NCBI GenBank assembly: GCA_037157565.1
Contig: JAZHRO010000036.1
Location: 128,534,001 to 128,598,000 of the forward strand
Source of the DNA: Thalassia testudinum
Taxonomy: Eukaryota; Streptophyta; Magnoliopsida; Alismatales; Hydrocharitaceae
DNA: 64,000 nucleotides
Direction of reading: 5' to 3'
Shown piece after piece: positions 1 through 12,068 of the stretch (position 1 is its first letter; the number at the start of each line of letters is the position of its first letter). The position numbers were made by a program, and so were the translations under genes. The notes beneath the pieces are model-generated. The model did no database searches. It saw nothing but the letters and a program-made list of their open reading frames with translations, and was not told the origin of the DNA.

Positions 1-990
1 CCTCGGATATGCAGAGACGCCTGTAGCCGCATAAGTTGATTTTGTGCCACCAACTGTTCGCCTCCAAACATTGAGGGTGAGGTCCTCCTCCCCCTTTACC
101 GGACTCGTCCGCAACATTGCCCACGCGGACTTGGTTGACCTGACTACCCACCTGACCTTCACTCGCTCACCACGCACATCGGTAAGCCTGGACCGGGGTA
201 TGGGATAGGTCCGATTACCCGATCGGCTGTGGCTCTGGGAGAGCGAGACTGAAATAGAAAAGAGCGAAAGAGAGAGGAGAGTTGCGTGGGGTAAGGGGGG
301 TTTTTGCTCTGAGAGGATTGGCTCCAACACTTAGCCAGATTCTGAGAGAAGAAGAGCCAAAGAAGGAAGAAGAGAGGAAGAAGAGGAGGACTATAGGGCT
401 TAAGGCAGAAGGGTTAGAGGAGAAGAAAGCCTAAGGAAGAAAAGGAAGGAGGAAAAAGAAGAGTCACAGGGCTGAAGGAAGAAGAGTAAGAGAAAAGGAG
501 AAGAGAAGTCTTGCAAAGAAAAAGGAAGAAGAAGGAGAAAGAAGAAGCAAGCCTAAGAAGAATAGAAGAGAAAAGAAGAATAAGAGAAATCAGACAAGGA
601 GAAAGAGAAGAAGAAAGGAAGCATGCAGACAAGAATAACAGGGATACTGTAGCACAAGTCATTTAAGATGTCTGAATTCATATTCCCTTCTTTAATTCAT
701 TTGAGTAATTATTCTATGTATTAGACTTATAGTTGGTGATTCAGATCACCATTATTTTGTCTAAAACTATTTTACTCTTCATATACTCATATGCTCTACA
801 TTCCTAATTAGTTTTTGAGTAATATTTTGTGTTCAAATTACATTAATTGTTGAGATTAGTGTGTGAATTCCATTTGCTCCCTGTGTTTGACCTCAAAATC
901 TTTTCGAGTAACAAAATTGTATTTGTTTTCAAAGCGATTTCGACTATACTGCAATGCGATTATTTAAACATTGATCTCACCACATAAACA
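1..990 (+). mobile_element. Right-hand part of an Athila-like LTR, cut by the window edge
   Basis: This stretch follows the same order of landmarks as the second half of the solo LTR at 9345-10188: a GTGAGGTCC box, a GGGGTTTTTGCTCT segment, a long purine-rich (GA) tract at about 330-620, a GTGATTCAGATCACCAT inverted repeat near 735, and CCCTGTGTTTGACCTC near 880. It ends in ACA at about 990. No tRNA-complementary PBS follows, so it is a solo LTR or a 3' LTR copy. It lies on the strand opposite to the C' element around it. Its left TSD is outside the window. Confidence 0.7.
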
Positions 991-1265
991 CCAGTTGATC
1001 ACCATCCAATGGCCAATCATGCACGAGCGAATCGCCTTCCTAATTTTAGCGCTGAGCTCATCTTGAACCGGTGCCTCACACTTGTGTGTGGGTGAGCTAA
1101 CCAATGCGCTAAGGCACATTTTGTGTTGCATTTATGTTTTAGGAAACTCCGCTCTCAGCCATTGGATGGAGATCGAATTCCTACCTTTGGCTCGTGACTT
1201 ACGCTTAGGTGTACATACATCTTTCAAGAGTCTCGCGTAGGTCGGTACGTGGCGTATTACATCCA
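991..1265. other. Unassigned spacer between LTR fragment and C' internal region
   Basis: There is no coding signal. Apart from the tRNA-like module listed separately, I see nothing recognisable. It could be flanking C' sequence or part of a further insertion. Confidence 0.4.
1058..1112 (-). repeat. tRNA-like promoter module (possible SINE head)
   Basis: On the minus strand, AGCGCATTGGTTAGCTCACC (A-box-like, around 1091-1110) is followed after about 20 nt by GGTTCAAGA (B-box-like, 1061-1069). The spacing and motifs resemble the RNA polymerase III promoter of a tRNA or SINE. A related module with a perfect B box lies at 62722-62785. I cannot see clear SINE ends or a target duplication. Confidence 0.3.
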
Positions 1266-1899
1266 TCAAGGGGATGTTTATTTGGACCTACTCAAAGAGC
1301 TTGACCTGGTCCTCCTCAATTGACATGGTTTTGGGTTTCCTCTTTCCCTTGGTCAAGGCCTCAGGAAATGGAACCTCAGTTGGTTCCTCTAGGATTAGCT
1401 CAGGCTCTTTGTCAGGGATAGGGGTGTCCTGGTTGACCAATCTAGGGCTAGAGTTTGCAGTATTAGGCTTGTCATGGCTACAAAATGGTGGGTCTTGCGT
1501 CGTTGCAGGTGATGATAAAGTTTAATCCTTCCTGATTCTAGTTTGGGTTAGGCAAAATAGGTGTCTACTGCTGAAATCCAGAGTATGAAGTGGAAGCATC
1601 CACCCCGTCAGGTGATGGAGCAGAAGGGGCCTGATAAATAAATTATGCTTGGCCTTGATTTGGGTTCATAACGCGCCTTTGGTTTGGCACGTTATTTGGG
1701 TTCAGAAGAGGCTAAGAAGGAAGTGCACCAGGTTGGCGAGCACTTGCAAGCTAGGCCAATTGATTTCACAGTTCACAGATCTCTTCTTTGTGTTGTTTTT
1801 GCATGTTTACCAAGGTCTAAAGACTCAGGAACGTCTGGTCCTCTTTAGGTGGGCTAGATTGGAAATTTTGATTGGGCCTTAGTTGAGTGGGCTAATACA
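1266..1899 (-). pseudogene. Degenerate region between gag and protease, element C'
   Basis: This is the counterpart of 14400-14912 in element C: both are GT-rich on the plus strand, and both contain a GGAAGTG[C/T]ACCAGG site, here at about 1720-1734. That site is where C carries the insertion of E, so this copy shows the empty site. No open frame of useful length remains on the minus strand. Protease and everything downstream of it in C' are missing at the left, either outside the window or replaced by the LTR fragment. Confidence 0.5.
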
Positions 1900-3113
1900 G
1901 CCGTGGGTTTTATGGTTGGGGTTGGAATTTAGGTCTTGGATTTGGGTTATTTCCTGACCACACAAAGTTGGGATGATTATGCCATCTAGGGTTGTAGGTA
2001 TTAGAGAAAGGATTATTCTTGACAACGTGGAGATCCTTGCAGGTCTGAGGAACTCTAGCAAAATCAAAATATGAGGGTTCAGAGTTCCCCCAACTGTGGT
2101 AGGCTGGCCCGGAGTTTCCTCCAAGACTGAAATCTGACTGGGGTGGATAGGCATCCATCCCCTGAGAGTGGTAGATGTTGTGTGTAGCCTCCCTACCTGA
2201 GGGCGGGTGCGCGTATGGGCTTTGCGGTGTAGTGGTGGTCTTGTGTAGATGTTGAGTGATGTCATCCACCTTTTTCTCAATGATAGAGACCTTATCCAAT
2301 TGACTGACTACCAATTTGAAGTCAACGGACGTGGAAAGGCCTTAGGTCTTGTGTCCCCCTGATTGTTTGTCAATAAGCAGGTGGTCGTCTGGTCGTATGC
2401 ATCAAGTGACTCATTATTTAAGGAGTTCTTACACCTATTTTCAAGAATTCCCCAAATCTCATCTTCATGTTGTCCCATGATGCTGCCACCACAAGTTGCA
2501 TTGACAAAAGCTTTATGTTGTCATGGAGCCCATGGTAAAAGGATTAGACTTGTTCCCATTTCGAGACTCCGTGATGGGGACATTTGCGCATGAGATCTAG
2601 AAAATGATCCCATGACTCGTGTAGAGATTCTCCTGCTCCTTACGAGAAGTGCGTGATTTAGTGCCGCATTGCATTAGTTTGGCCAATGGGATAGAATTTT
2701 TGTAAGAAAGTAGTCTAAAGTTCTTCCCATTTGTTGATCAGGTGAGGGTATGTCTGAAACCAATCGACGGCTTTGTCAGCTAGAGAGAAGGAGAAGATTT
2801 TCAAGAGAATACCATCTTGATTTTGCATGTCTACCCCGAATGTATGGGCCAGATGGTTCAGATTGTTGATGTACTGGAAAGGATCCTCGGAGTTCAAGCC
2901 ATGAAATTTCGGGGTCATGTGAAGCATATTAGGCTTGAGCTCCACCACGGGTCCTCCCGTTGGAATGTTAATTCAAGGTTCGATCTCCATCGTAGCGGGA
3001 TTATAGTGATCTCGCATTTAAGGACGCAGCAGTGGGTTGATGTAGGCATTGAATTGATCTCTAAAATCAAAGAATTGTTGTGGTTCAAAGTTAGGTTGTT
3101 CTGGATGATCCAT
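1900..3113 (-). pseudogene. gag: gag of element C' (broken)
   Basis: Reading leftwards from an ATG at 3113 (MDHPEQPN...), the frame gives a retrotransposon capsid segment: VELKPNMLHMTPKFHGLN, EDPFQYINNL and KIFSFSLADKAVDWFQTYP (about 2948-2715). A later part in another frame has VSQLDKVSIIEKKVDD and NNPFSNTYNPRWHNHPNF (about 2314-1910). These are hallmarks of plant Ty3/gypsy Gag, which forms the virus-like particle. Stops and at least one frame change separate the parts, so no full Gag can be made. It is close to the gag of element C at 34590-35696. A CCHC zinc knuckle is not visible. Confidence 0.8.
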
Positions 3114-4216
3114 GGTTGTGGCTGGAGATTCGTGCTCAGAAGTGGAGTTGGAGGAGATGTCGATGTGATCGGGTAGTTACACAAATAAGGAAGTCGAGGC
3201 TTGGCCTTGAGGAGAGTGAAAAACTAGCAGAGGCCTCAAGGGTGGTCTTAAGGACCTCCTCCCGTACATACACCGATGGAATAGATGAGGTACAGGAGGT
3301 GTGATGGACCCAATCAAGACACCCAAAGATTTTTGGATGACTATAGAGGTTCGAGGCGGATGATACCTCTAGATCACGAAGTCGTCCACCTAAGAATTAC
3401 CTAGGCAGCCAGGAAGGGAGAGTCCCGCAAAGACCCCTACACGGTAGAGCATCCCCATGGGTTACAGGGTTTCCCTCACTTGACCTTCCTTATCACCATG
3501 GATCCAGGTAGACCAGAATGGATAACTTGACCTCTTAAGTCTACCAATTTTAAGTTTAGATGAGGTGCTTAGGATTCCACTTGAACTTTAGAATGAATTT
3601 GTGAGTGGTGACCTAATTTGAAGATTGGTTGACCACACAAGTTAAGTCAACTTCACCTAATTTGTCCTAACATTATTAGGGCCCAATTTTATGATTCAAG
3701 TGGATGTTTAGAGCTTGCTTTTAGAGTTTGCTTGATTAGGTAAATTCAACCAAGGCTTAGGAAACACACAGTTTGGGGAAGTAGATTCTTTTTTAAGCAA
3801 GTGTGATCCTCAACCCTAAAGTGGAAACCGTAGTTTTGGCTCTAATTGGTCCAATTAATTTTTGTCCAAATTTGGCACCTAGGGCTTAATCAATAAGGTG
3901 AGTAGCCCTAGGTGTCCTAAATCCTTAATAAGTGCAGAAAATCAAGTTTGGGATTTTTTCTAATCAAATCAGGCAACTTGATGATTAGTTCTACGTAGAA
4001 AATGCAAGTTGATCCTAAGTGATTTCTTCCCTTATTTTAGCTTTTCTCATAATCAGGGGCTTAATGGAAAAGGAGATGAGGTTACTTGCCCCTGGAGTGT
4101 TTGATGTGCGGCTGATCTTCCTCCAATGAATCCCTGCACAAATCACAGTGAAAGAGATAAAGCAAGTTAGTGCTAGATCAGAAATTGTAATCAGAGAGAT
4201 CAAATTGCATGTTGCT
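3114..4216 (-). other. Untranslated leader of element C'
   Basis: Lies between the PBS and the gag start. It aligns by eye with 35697-36793 of element C, for example the shared ACTTGAACTTTAGAATGAAT segment near 3580 and 36160. It holds no coding sequence and would contain the packaging signals of the genomic RNA. Confidence 0.6.
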
Positions 4217-4233
4217 CCCCAGCAACGGCGTCA
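4217..4233 (-). other. Primer-binding site (tRNA-Asp type), element C'
   Basis: The plus strand reads CCCCAGCAACGGCGTCA, which is the 3' end of plant tRNA-Asp with two transitions. It lies 3 nt from the LTR that starts at 4237, which fixes the minus orientation of C' and makes that LTR its 5' LTR. Confidence 0.85.
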
Positions 4234-4236
4234 AGA

Positions 4237-6820
4237 TATTAATCGCGTGAAATCGATGTTTTAAAATTGCTTCGTGGTAATATAGCTGAAATAGCATGAA
4301 AACAAATAAAATTTATAACTTGAATGAAATCTGTGGTTGAATGCAGGGAGCAAGTGTTGCAATTAATCTCAAAGATCACAATATCACTACAAATATGAGC
4401 AAGTAAGAATGATATATATATGAAAATCAATGTCAAGGTGCAAAAAGAATGGGGTAAAATAGTGATTTAAATCACCAATTAGCCTTTACAATTATACCAA
4501 ATAAATGCACAGTATCAACCAAGTAATCTCACGGAAGATAAGTAAGCAATATAGCCTCAGAATCATAATTTGGTGGAATCAGACGTTGGATGCTTAGATC
4601 AGATGACTTAAATAGCACCCTACTACAGTGCTATATAAAGAGCTTGTCTCCTTCTTCTTCCTTTCTTCTCTCTTCTTCTCTTCAACTCTTCCTCAAGTCA
4701 TGCACAGAGGCAAAGGCCTCTTATCCTCAAGTGTTAGGGAGTTAGAGAGCGAGGCAAAACCCCCCTCCTCTCTCTCTTTCCTTCTGTTCTTTCTCTCAAA
4801 GACCTCAAGGTTAACCGGGTAGGAAGAATAACCAGATCCGGGTGTAGGTCTGCAGGCGTGATCGCAGGCGAGTAGTGAGGTTAGGCAGGTTAAGCAGGTG
4901 AGGGTGCATGAGGGACCCGACCCCTCATGTACTGGGCGAGGAGTTGGATGCAGAAAAATAACTTATTCGTTGTGGAGAGCTTCCACGTCCCTGATGTGGG
5001 ACTATCTTGGTTGCAGCTCCTCGCGTGCGAGCAGCAACTAAAGGCAGGTCCAATTGAGAGTGAGGGAGCAGTCAACGCTCCTAATTGAGAGCCTGGATCT
5101 GCACCTGCGTGAATTCCTCGTCGCCTGAAGGTTTTGACTGGAGTAGTTGAGGCAAGAACATGGCTTCAAGGTCTCTTGAAGCTACTCGTTAATGGCAGTG
5201 ATCAGCTTCGTACCTGAAATGGAAAACATAGCCTTGCGACCTCGTCAGATAAACTCAGAAGATGTGCACATATGTTGCGAAGGCAGTGGTGGTGTGCCAT
5301 GGAAGGGGTCGGAGATGGCTGGCGAACGCGAAAATGAAGGTGGAGGTGGTCGTGTTCGGTGGAGGGATAGGGCGAGCAATCCCCTCAATTTCTTAAGGGG
5401 TTTTGTTAGCGAGGATGAGGTGAAGCTTTTGGGACCAGTGGGAGGTGGTTTGGTGGAGTGAAGCGGACGCATGACCATACCGGAGGTATGCCGACCGTGG
5501 GGAAGATGATGATGGAGCAGGCGTGACGGTGGTCGAAGCAATGGTATAGTCATGTGGTTGTGATCAATAGAAGGCAAGGAGTCGACAAAGCTAGCTAATG
5601 GACAAAGGGGAGTGGAGATGGCATCGGTTGCAGTATGGCTGGCGCCGAAGACGAAGGGTGCTCAGGTGAGAGATATCCATGACAGAGGGGTAGAGGGCAA
5701 CTTGCTGGTATTGCAAGGTGCGAAAAAGAATGGGGAAGAAGATCTGGTCACCTATCGTACGTGGTAGCTGGCAAAGAAACCGAAGGAGGATAGTCGCTGG
5801 AGCGAGCTTGGAGCGAGCCAATGGTTGAGGAAGAAGAGATGTTTTTGGCTTAAATTCTTGCTAAGGAGGTGCACTTTTTCATGGAGGTCCTTTATAGGCC
5901 TTCAAGCGAGCTTCCAAGCTTGAAAACAAGATTGAGAAGCTCAGATTTTTAGGGAAAGAAAGCTTGAGGTCCAAGGATTCGCACGAGCCACAAGGGAGGA
6001 TTTGGAAACTAGAAATAGGTTTAGATGATCAGGGATTTCCTTAGGATCATCCCTTCCAATTTTGGAAGGGATTGGTCAGGTAATCGACGAATCCTTGATG
6101 AAAACCTCAGGTGTGTGGGTTCACACCTGCCATGGCGGCAGGGACCCATTTGGGAAAAAGAAGATAAAGTTGGGGGCCAGTTCATAAGGATTTGTGAAAG
6201 TTGAGGGGCTTTTTGTAAGAAAAAGAGTTAGACTTAGACCAAAACTAGGTCAAAATCATCTCAGATTGGGCTTAAATTTTGGTACAAACCTAATTTGGAC
6301 CCATGAAATCTAATGGTAAAGTTGGATTTTGGTTTTGACCATGTTTGACTGATAAAACTATGTAGAAGCCCAAATTAGGGAAACTTTCTATCTGTGACTT
6401 TGTTTCAGGCCAAAATAGGTTCTGATGGTCAAATCAAAGATACCAAACCCTATAGAATATTTTTCTATGAATTTTAGAGGGCTTGGGTGAATTTTATCCT
6501 AACCAGAACCTTAGTTAATTAATCAAGTCTATTTTTAGGATTTTAGATATCCATTAACTCTTGAAATGCGTGAAGACCCGTTTCGTTCTGCATAAACCCA
6601 CTTTTGAGACATTAATGACCATATGACCTTTAATAAACCCTTGAAATACTTCATGGTTATTTTGTAATTGTGGAATGCTGTTAATTTTGGAGAAATAACC
6701 TTGTATTCTTTTCATCTTTTCAAAATGGGATTTTGTGCCCTTAGGACCTTATGATGGATATGTAGGAGCATTTGTCAACCTTTTTAGACCAAATTGAACT
6801 ATTTATTCCCATCATCAGCT
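4237..6820 (-). mobile_element. 5' LTR of element C' (about 2.58 kb)
   Basis: The left end reads TATTAATCGCGTG where the C LTR at 36814 reads TGTTAACACGTG, so the terminal TG has become TA. The right end is ATTCCCATCA, with a short internal deletion compared with the GATGGTGTTCCCATCA end at 11595 and 49288. A minus-strand TATA box (CCTATAAAGG) lies at about 5890-5898. The sequence after 6820 enters the middle of another LTR, at a site that reads TCA[A/G]C in the intact copy near 37262. Confidence 0.8.
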
Positions 6821-7432
6821 CTTCCTCAAGTCACACACAGAGGCAAAGGCCTCTTTCCTTCAAGTATTAAAGAGTTAAAGAACGAGGCAAAACCCCCCCT
6901 TCTCTCTTCTTTATCTCTCAAACCCGAGGCTAATCGGGTCGGTAACCGGTTATACGATCAGAGGTCCAGGTCCACGGGCTGTGATCACGGATGAGGGTGC
7001 ACAGGTGTGCGAGGGACCTTACCCCCCATGTGTCGAGGAGACAAGGCCTTGGCACAAATTCCCTTTATCCACGATTGAAGGCTCAACTATCTCCAATGTG
7101 GGACTAAAATCCCACCTTCCTTCACGTGAAATTGCTACTGCCTCCTTCCTCAAATTGATCTAGGGGAAGTGGTCAACACCCCCAATTGACTATCTAGGAA
7201 GCTTCCTAGGTCGAGTCCGCTTTGCCTGAGTCACAAACTTGAAGCGGACGTCTAAAGAGCACGCCTCGAGCTCGCTCAAAGTAGCTGCAGCAATGGTGTG
7301 TTGATCTCTTTCCTTGAAAACAAAAATATGGTAATTCGACCTCGTCAAACCAGCTCCAAAGGTTCGCCGGAGCATGGTGGACATGGCGGTGGTGGTTTCG
7401 TGATGTGGGGTGGTGTGTGTGTGTAGGGTGAG
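6821..7432 (-). mobile_element. 3' LTR of element C, first part
   Basis: Begins inside the LTR (CTCTTCCTCAAGTCAC) and follows 37263-37860 closely, including CAAAGGCCTCTTTCCTTCAAG and the AAGGCCT[T/C]GGCAC segment. It ends at the target duplication of the solo LTR (GTGAG, 7428-7432). The sequence resumes at 10189. Confidence 0.85.
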
Positions 7433-10193
7433 TGATGGGAACACCATCACGAGCCATAACTAGCTCAGTTTGATCTGATTAAGTCAATTAAAGCTCCTAC
7501 ATATTCATCAGAAGGTCTTAAGGGCACAAAACATTGATTTGAGAAGAAAAGAATATAGGGTTATTTATGCAAATTTACTATTCTTTCACAAAGACAGAAT
7601 AACCATGGGTTCTCTCAGGGGTGGAAAAAAGGTTAAATGGTCTTAAGAGTCTAATAAGTGGGTCAGAATAGACGGAAAAGGGTTTTCATGCGTTACAGGA
7701 ATTAATGGACATCTGAAATCTTAAAAACAGACTCAATTAACTGAGGTTCTGGTCTGGATAAAATTCACCTAAACTCTCTAAAATTCATAGAAAAATATTC
7801 TCTAGGATTTGGTACCTTCAATTTGACAATCAGAACCCGTCTTGACCTGAAATAGAGTTTCAGATAGACATTTGCTCTAATTTATGTTTTTTCATAAATT
7901 ACCTAGTCCAACTAGGTCAAAACCAAAATCCAAATTTACCATTAGATTCCTTAGGTCTAAATTATGTTTGTAGCAATGTTTGGGCCCAATATGAGATTAC
8001 TTCAACCTAGTTTACAATTTGGTCCTATCTGATTCTTTTATCTCACACATATGCCCTTATCTTTGGAAATCCTTGCAGATAGCCCCCTAGCTTTGTCATC
8101 ATTTTCACAAAGAGGTTCTGCCGCCATGAATCCTAATCCTACAAACTTCGGTGACCTTATAATGGCATGTTTTTTTTTATTCCTTGACGAATCCCTCTCA
8201 GATTTAAAAGGGAAGTTTGTCAAAGAATTCCCTTCCTTTTGAGCCAATTCCTAAGCCCTAGAACTTTCCTAATCTCTCATGTGAATGCATGAGAGATTAG
8301 GGTATCCTAGAAAATTCCTATTCCAGCAAGATTTCCTAGCTTGGGAAGCTTGCTTCCCAAGCCCAAAACTCCCTCCAGAGGTCTATAAAAGGACCCCCAG
8401 ATCAGGCCGAACTTCTCAAGCTCGATTTTGGTTGGAAACTTCCCATATTCCTCCTTCCTCTTCCTTCCGAAAGGATCCTCGAGCTCCAACGATTCCTCTC
8501 GACTTCATTCCTTGTCCATTCGCAATACAAGCGACAGATTTGCCTCCCTCATCCTCCGCGTCATGCCATACCAGCAGGCACTTCTATCTCCATCGTCGCC
8601 GTTCTTCCCCCACCGGAGTCACCTTCATCTTCGACACTGACCATACCGCAATTGGCATCGCCTCTACCCCTCTTCATCCGCTAATCACCTAGATAAGTTC
8701 CCTAACTCCTCTACTTCATTTACACACCAACCACACTTCATTTTGATCATCGTATCACCCCAACCACCTTCACCTTCCTCCGCTCCAACCAGACCTCCGA
8801 CGAGGCTCCTCACTCATTCCACTACTCGAAACGCCTCACCGACCACCTCACAACCTTCGCCACACCATCCTCTACAAATCCCCCATCCTATTTCGCCCTA
8901 TTACGCCCCTAGTCACTACACTGAACAACCCACCTCTAGACCTTCATCTCCGCCTTCGCTAGCCACCTACGACCACCTTCACAGCTTGCCACCGCCACCC
9001 ACACCCTCACCGCAACCTTACGAAGCTCATGAACCTATTTAACAAGGACGAGAGGCCGTATTCTGATTTTCAGGTAGCAGGTCCTCCACCGCCATTATTG
9101 AAGCTTCAAGCGAAGCTTGAAGCTTGCTCTAGCATCTGCAGGCCCCAGGCAAAGTCCAAGGCACAGCAGAGAGTTTCTAGGACCACAACTCAGGAACCAA
9201 TTAGGCCCTTTGACTGGGCCCTTGACTGTAATCGCAAGAAGCAGCAGCTGCACACAGAGGAAAGGCAGCGGGATAGTCCCACCTCGGAAGCTGAAGGGCA
9301 CCCACAGCCGAATAAATTGAATTCCTGCCACAATCTATTCACCTCAACTAACATAGGGGGTGAGGTCCCCATGCCCCTCATGCACCTAGCTCGTGACACT
9401 GCTCACATGGGTTTGGTGCATCCGGTTACTCGCCTAAGCCCTGTTCACACCTCGCTTATCACCCACTACTGGTGAGCCTGGTCCCAGGTGCGCTCTACTC
9501 GAATACCCGATAACCCGAGGCCCTGGGAGGGTGGATCCCAAAGAGGGAAGGAGAGAAAGTGCGTGGGGGCAAGGGGGTTTTGCCCTGTGATCCAGTGGCT
9601 GACACTTAGCTGTTTAAGGATCCCTTCCCCCTTGTGTGTGAGAAGGAAGAAGAAGAGAACCCAGAAGAGAAGAAGAGAGAAGGCACAGCCAGAAGAAGAA
9701 GGAAAGAAAAGAGGAGTAGAAGAAAGAGGAGTTGCAGAAGAGAAGATGCACAAAGAAGAAGAAGAAAGGGAGAAGCCTCACAAAAGAAGACGAATTAGTA
9801 GTGAATGGGTTAAGCCATCTGATTGGCTGAGCAGACATCTGAAGTGCACTGTGCACTTATCCTACATGGCATTTAATTGCTTAGTACTATTGAGTTAGTT
9901 GATATAATTGTGAGGGGTAATTGGTGATTCAAATCACCATTTTACCCCATTCTTTTTGCACTATTTGACATACGCTTTCATTCATATATTATTACTGCTT
10001 GAAATTTTGTTATATTGCTCATATATTTTCTAGAATTGCAATCTTGAGAATCATTTTCCCAATTTCTCCCTGTGTTCGACCTCAGACTTCATTTATGATA
10101 TTCGAGTTATAAATTTTGTTTGTTTTTTGCGCTGATTCAACCTATACTACATGCATTTATTTTAAAACCTGACTCAGAGTGAACAACAGCGAG
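7428..10193 (+). mobile_element. Solo LTR S (7433-10188) with TSD
   Basis: A single LTR in plus orientation: it starts TGATGGGAACACCATC at 7433 and ends ...GAACAACA at 10188. It is flanked by GTGAG (7428-7432) and GCGAG (10189-10193). The intact LTR of C at 37851-37870 reads AGGGCGAGGTCGAGG and shows the unoccupied site. S belongs to the same LTR family as its host but lies in the opposite orientation. A TATA box, TATAAAA, lies at 8384-8390. Purine-rich transcribed DNA fills about 9640-9790. No internal region or second LTR is present, so it arose by LTR-LTR recombination. Open frames inside it are chance. Confidence 0.85.
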
Positions 10194-11595
10194 GTTGGGG
10201 TAGAGCTGTGAAGATGGTGGTGTTCAGGGAGATGGTAGAGTAGGTAATTAGTGGAATTAGTTAGTGCTTTAGTTGATGGGGGTGGTAGTGGCGAGATTCA
10301 TCCAGTGGTGTGGCGGATAGGCATTGCCGGAGTGGAGGAAGGCGATGGCGGACATGTGAGCGGTTGAAATGGGGTGTTGGTGGTACGGTGGTGATAAGTA
10401 GATGCTAGGGAGTCTAATGATCTAGCTATTGGACGAAGAAGGACGGAGTTAATGCCAGTTGCAGTATGGTCGGCGCCGAAGGAGGTGAAGGCTTTAGGAG
10501 AAGGAACGGTGATAAAGAGGGGTTCAGAGAGCTCCACGCTGGTATTGCGAGGTGCAGTTTGAAATGAGGAAGAAGAACTAGCCACCTATTGTACGTGGCA
10601 TTCGACGAAGTGAATGGAGGAAGGTGGTCACCAGAGATGAGTCGGAGCAGGCTGGAATGTCATGGGCGAGCTTATAAAGGCCAAGAATGAGTCTCCAAGC
10701 TTGAAGACCTCGAGAATCTCGGATTAGGTCTGGAACTTCCATGAGTTCATATGAAGTCTTGGCTTGCTTAGGAAAGTTGAGGAATAGCATAAATGGAAGG
10801 AGATCCCTTCAGGAGTCCATCCATTTTGGGAGAGTTTTGTTGAAGATTCAAGGAGAAATCCTTGATTGAAACTTACCATATACTCAAAGAAGCTTCCATG
10901 GCAGCAAGGACCTCTTCGCGAAAAAGATTAAGAAGTTAAGGGGTTTTTGTAATGAATTCAAAAGATGAGGGGCTATTTGCAAGAAAAAGAATCATGACAG
11001 GATTGAAATGCAAACTAGGTCAAGATGATCTCAGATTGGGCCTAAATTTTGGTAAAAACCTAATTTGGATCCAAGGAATCTAATGGTGAAGTTAGATTTT
11101 GGATTTGACTATGTTTGACTTGGAAAATTATGTAAAAGCCTAAATTAGGGCAACTTTCTATTTAAGACTATTTTAGGTCAAATTGGGTTCCAATGGTCAA
11201 ATCAAAGGTACCAAATCTTTAGGGAATATTTTTATGTGATTTTTAGAAGGTTTAGGTGAATTTTATTCTAACTAGAACTTCAGTTAATTAAGTGGGTCAC
11301 TTTTTAGGTTTTAGTGTCCATTAATTCTTGAAATGCGTAAAACCTGTTTTGTTCTGCATGGACCCACTTATTACACATTAATGACCATATGACCTTTAAT
11401 AAACCCATGAAATACCCCATGGCTATTCTATATTTGTGGAATACTGTTAATTTTGTAGAAATAACCTTATATTCTTCTCTTCTTTTCAAAATAAGATATT
11501 GTACCCTTAGGACCTTTTGATGGATATGTAGGAGAATTTATCAACCCTTTTAGACCAAATTGAGCTAGTTATGGCTCATGATGGTGTTCCCATCA
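10189..11595 (-). mobile_element. 3' LTR of element C, second part
   Basis: Continues the LTR after the solo LTR. It matches 47951-49288 very closely (for example the TACGGTGGTGATAAGTAGAT segment) and ends GATGGTGTTCCCATCA at 11595, next to the polypurine tract. In minus orientation this is the U3 side. A TATA-like sequence (plus strand CTTATAAAGG) lies near 10672. Confidence 0.85.
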
Positions 11596-11640
11596 TGCCC
11601 CCATGCCTAGCTTTTGCTAGTCCCTTAGCAAAATTCTACG
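11596..11640 (-). promoter_or_regulatory. 3' polypurine tract of element C
   Basis: On the minus strand, AGGGACTAGCAAAAGC is followed by TAGGCATGGGGGCA and then the LTR start TGATGGG. The same pair of motifs precedes the 3' LTRs of A, G and F. It would prime plus-strand DNA synthesis. Confidence 0.8.
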
Positions 11641-12068
11641 GAACAAACTAGTTATCTAGGTCAGATGTAACCATCAGGATGCCCTACTAAGCCGCATATC
11701 TAGGAATCAAATCTTAATACCAACAATAGGCCTAGAGGTACTTGAGTACCAGCCCAGATCTAGACCTGACTAGCTTTCGCCTCAGTCTTCAGTGAAGGTT
11801 TCTAAGGCCTGTAAGAACTATCCTAAGGTTCGTTGGACCCAGCAGTTAAAGCACTAGTGGTTATAACTTGGTTAGCCCAAGTTTAGTTTGCCTGCGCATT
11901 TTTTGTAAGAGAGATGGATAGAAAAGGACTTTCAATTTTTGGAGAGCTTTCTCTCTCTTTTTCTTTTCATTATTTTTTTCTTAGATCCAACCTTGGATTG
12001 GCCCTAAACACATTTTGTATCGGGATTCCTTGTCCCCACCATCAGTTGTCGCAGGGTCCCTGGTAATC

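Noticed and set aside
414..662. A Leu/Ser/Phe-rich minus-strand frame that looks like a membrane protein
   Set aside because: It is the complement of the purine-rich tract of an LTR; similar false frames occur at 9614-9856.
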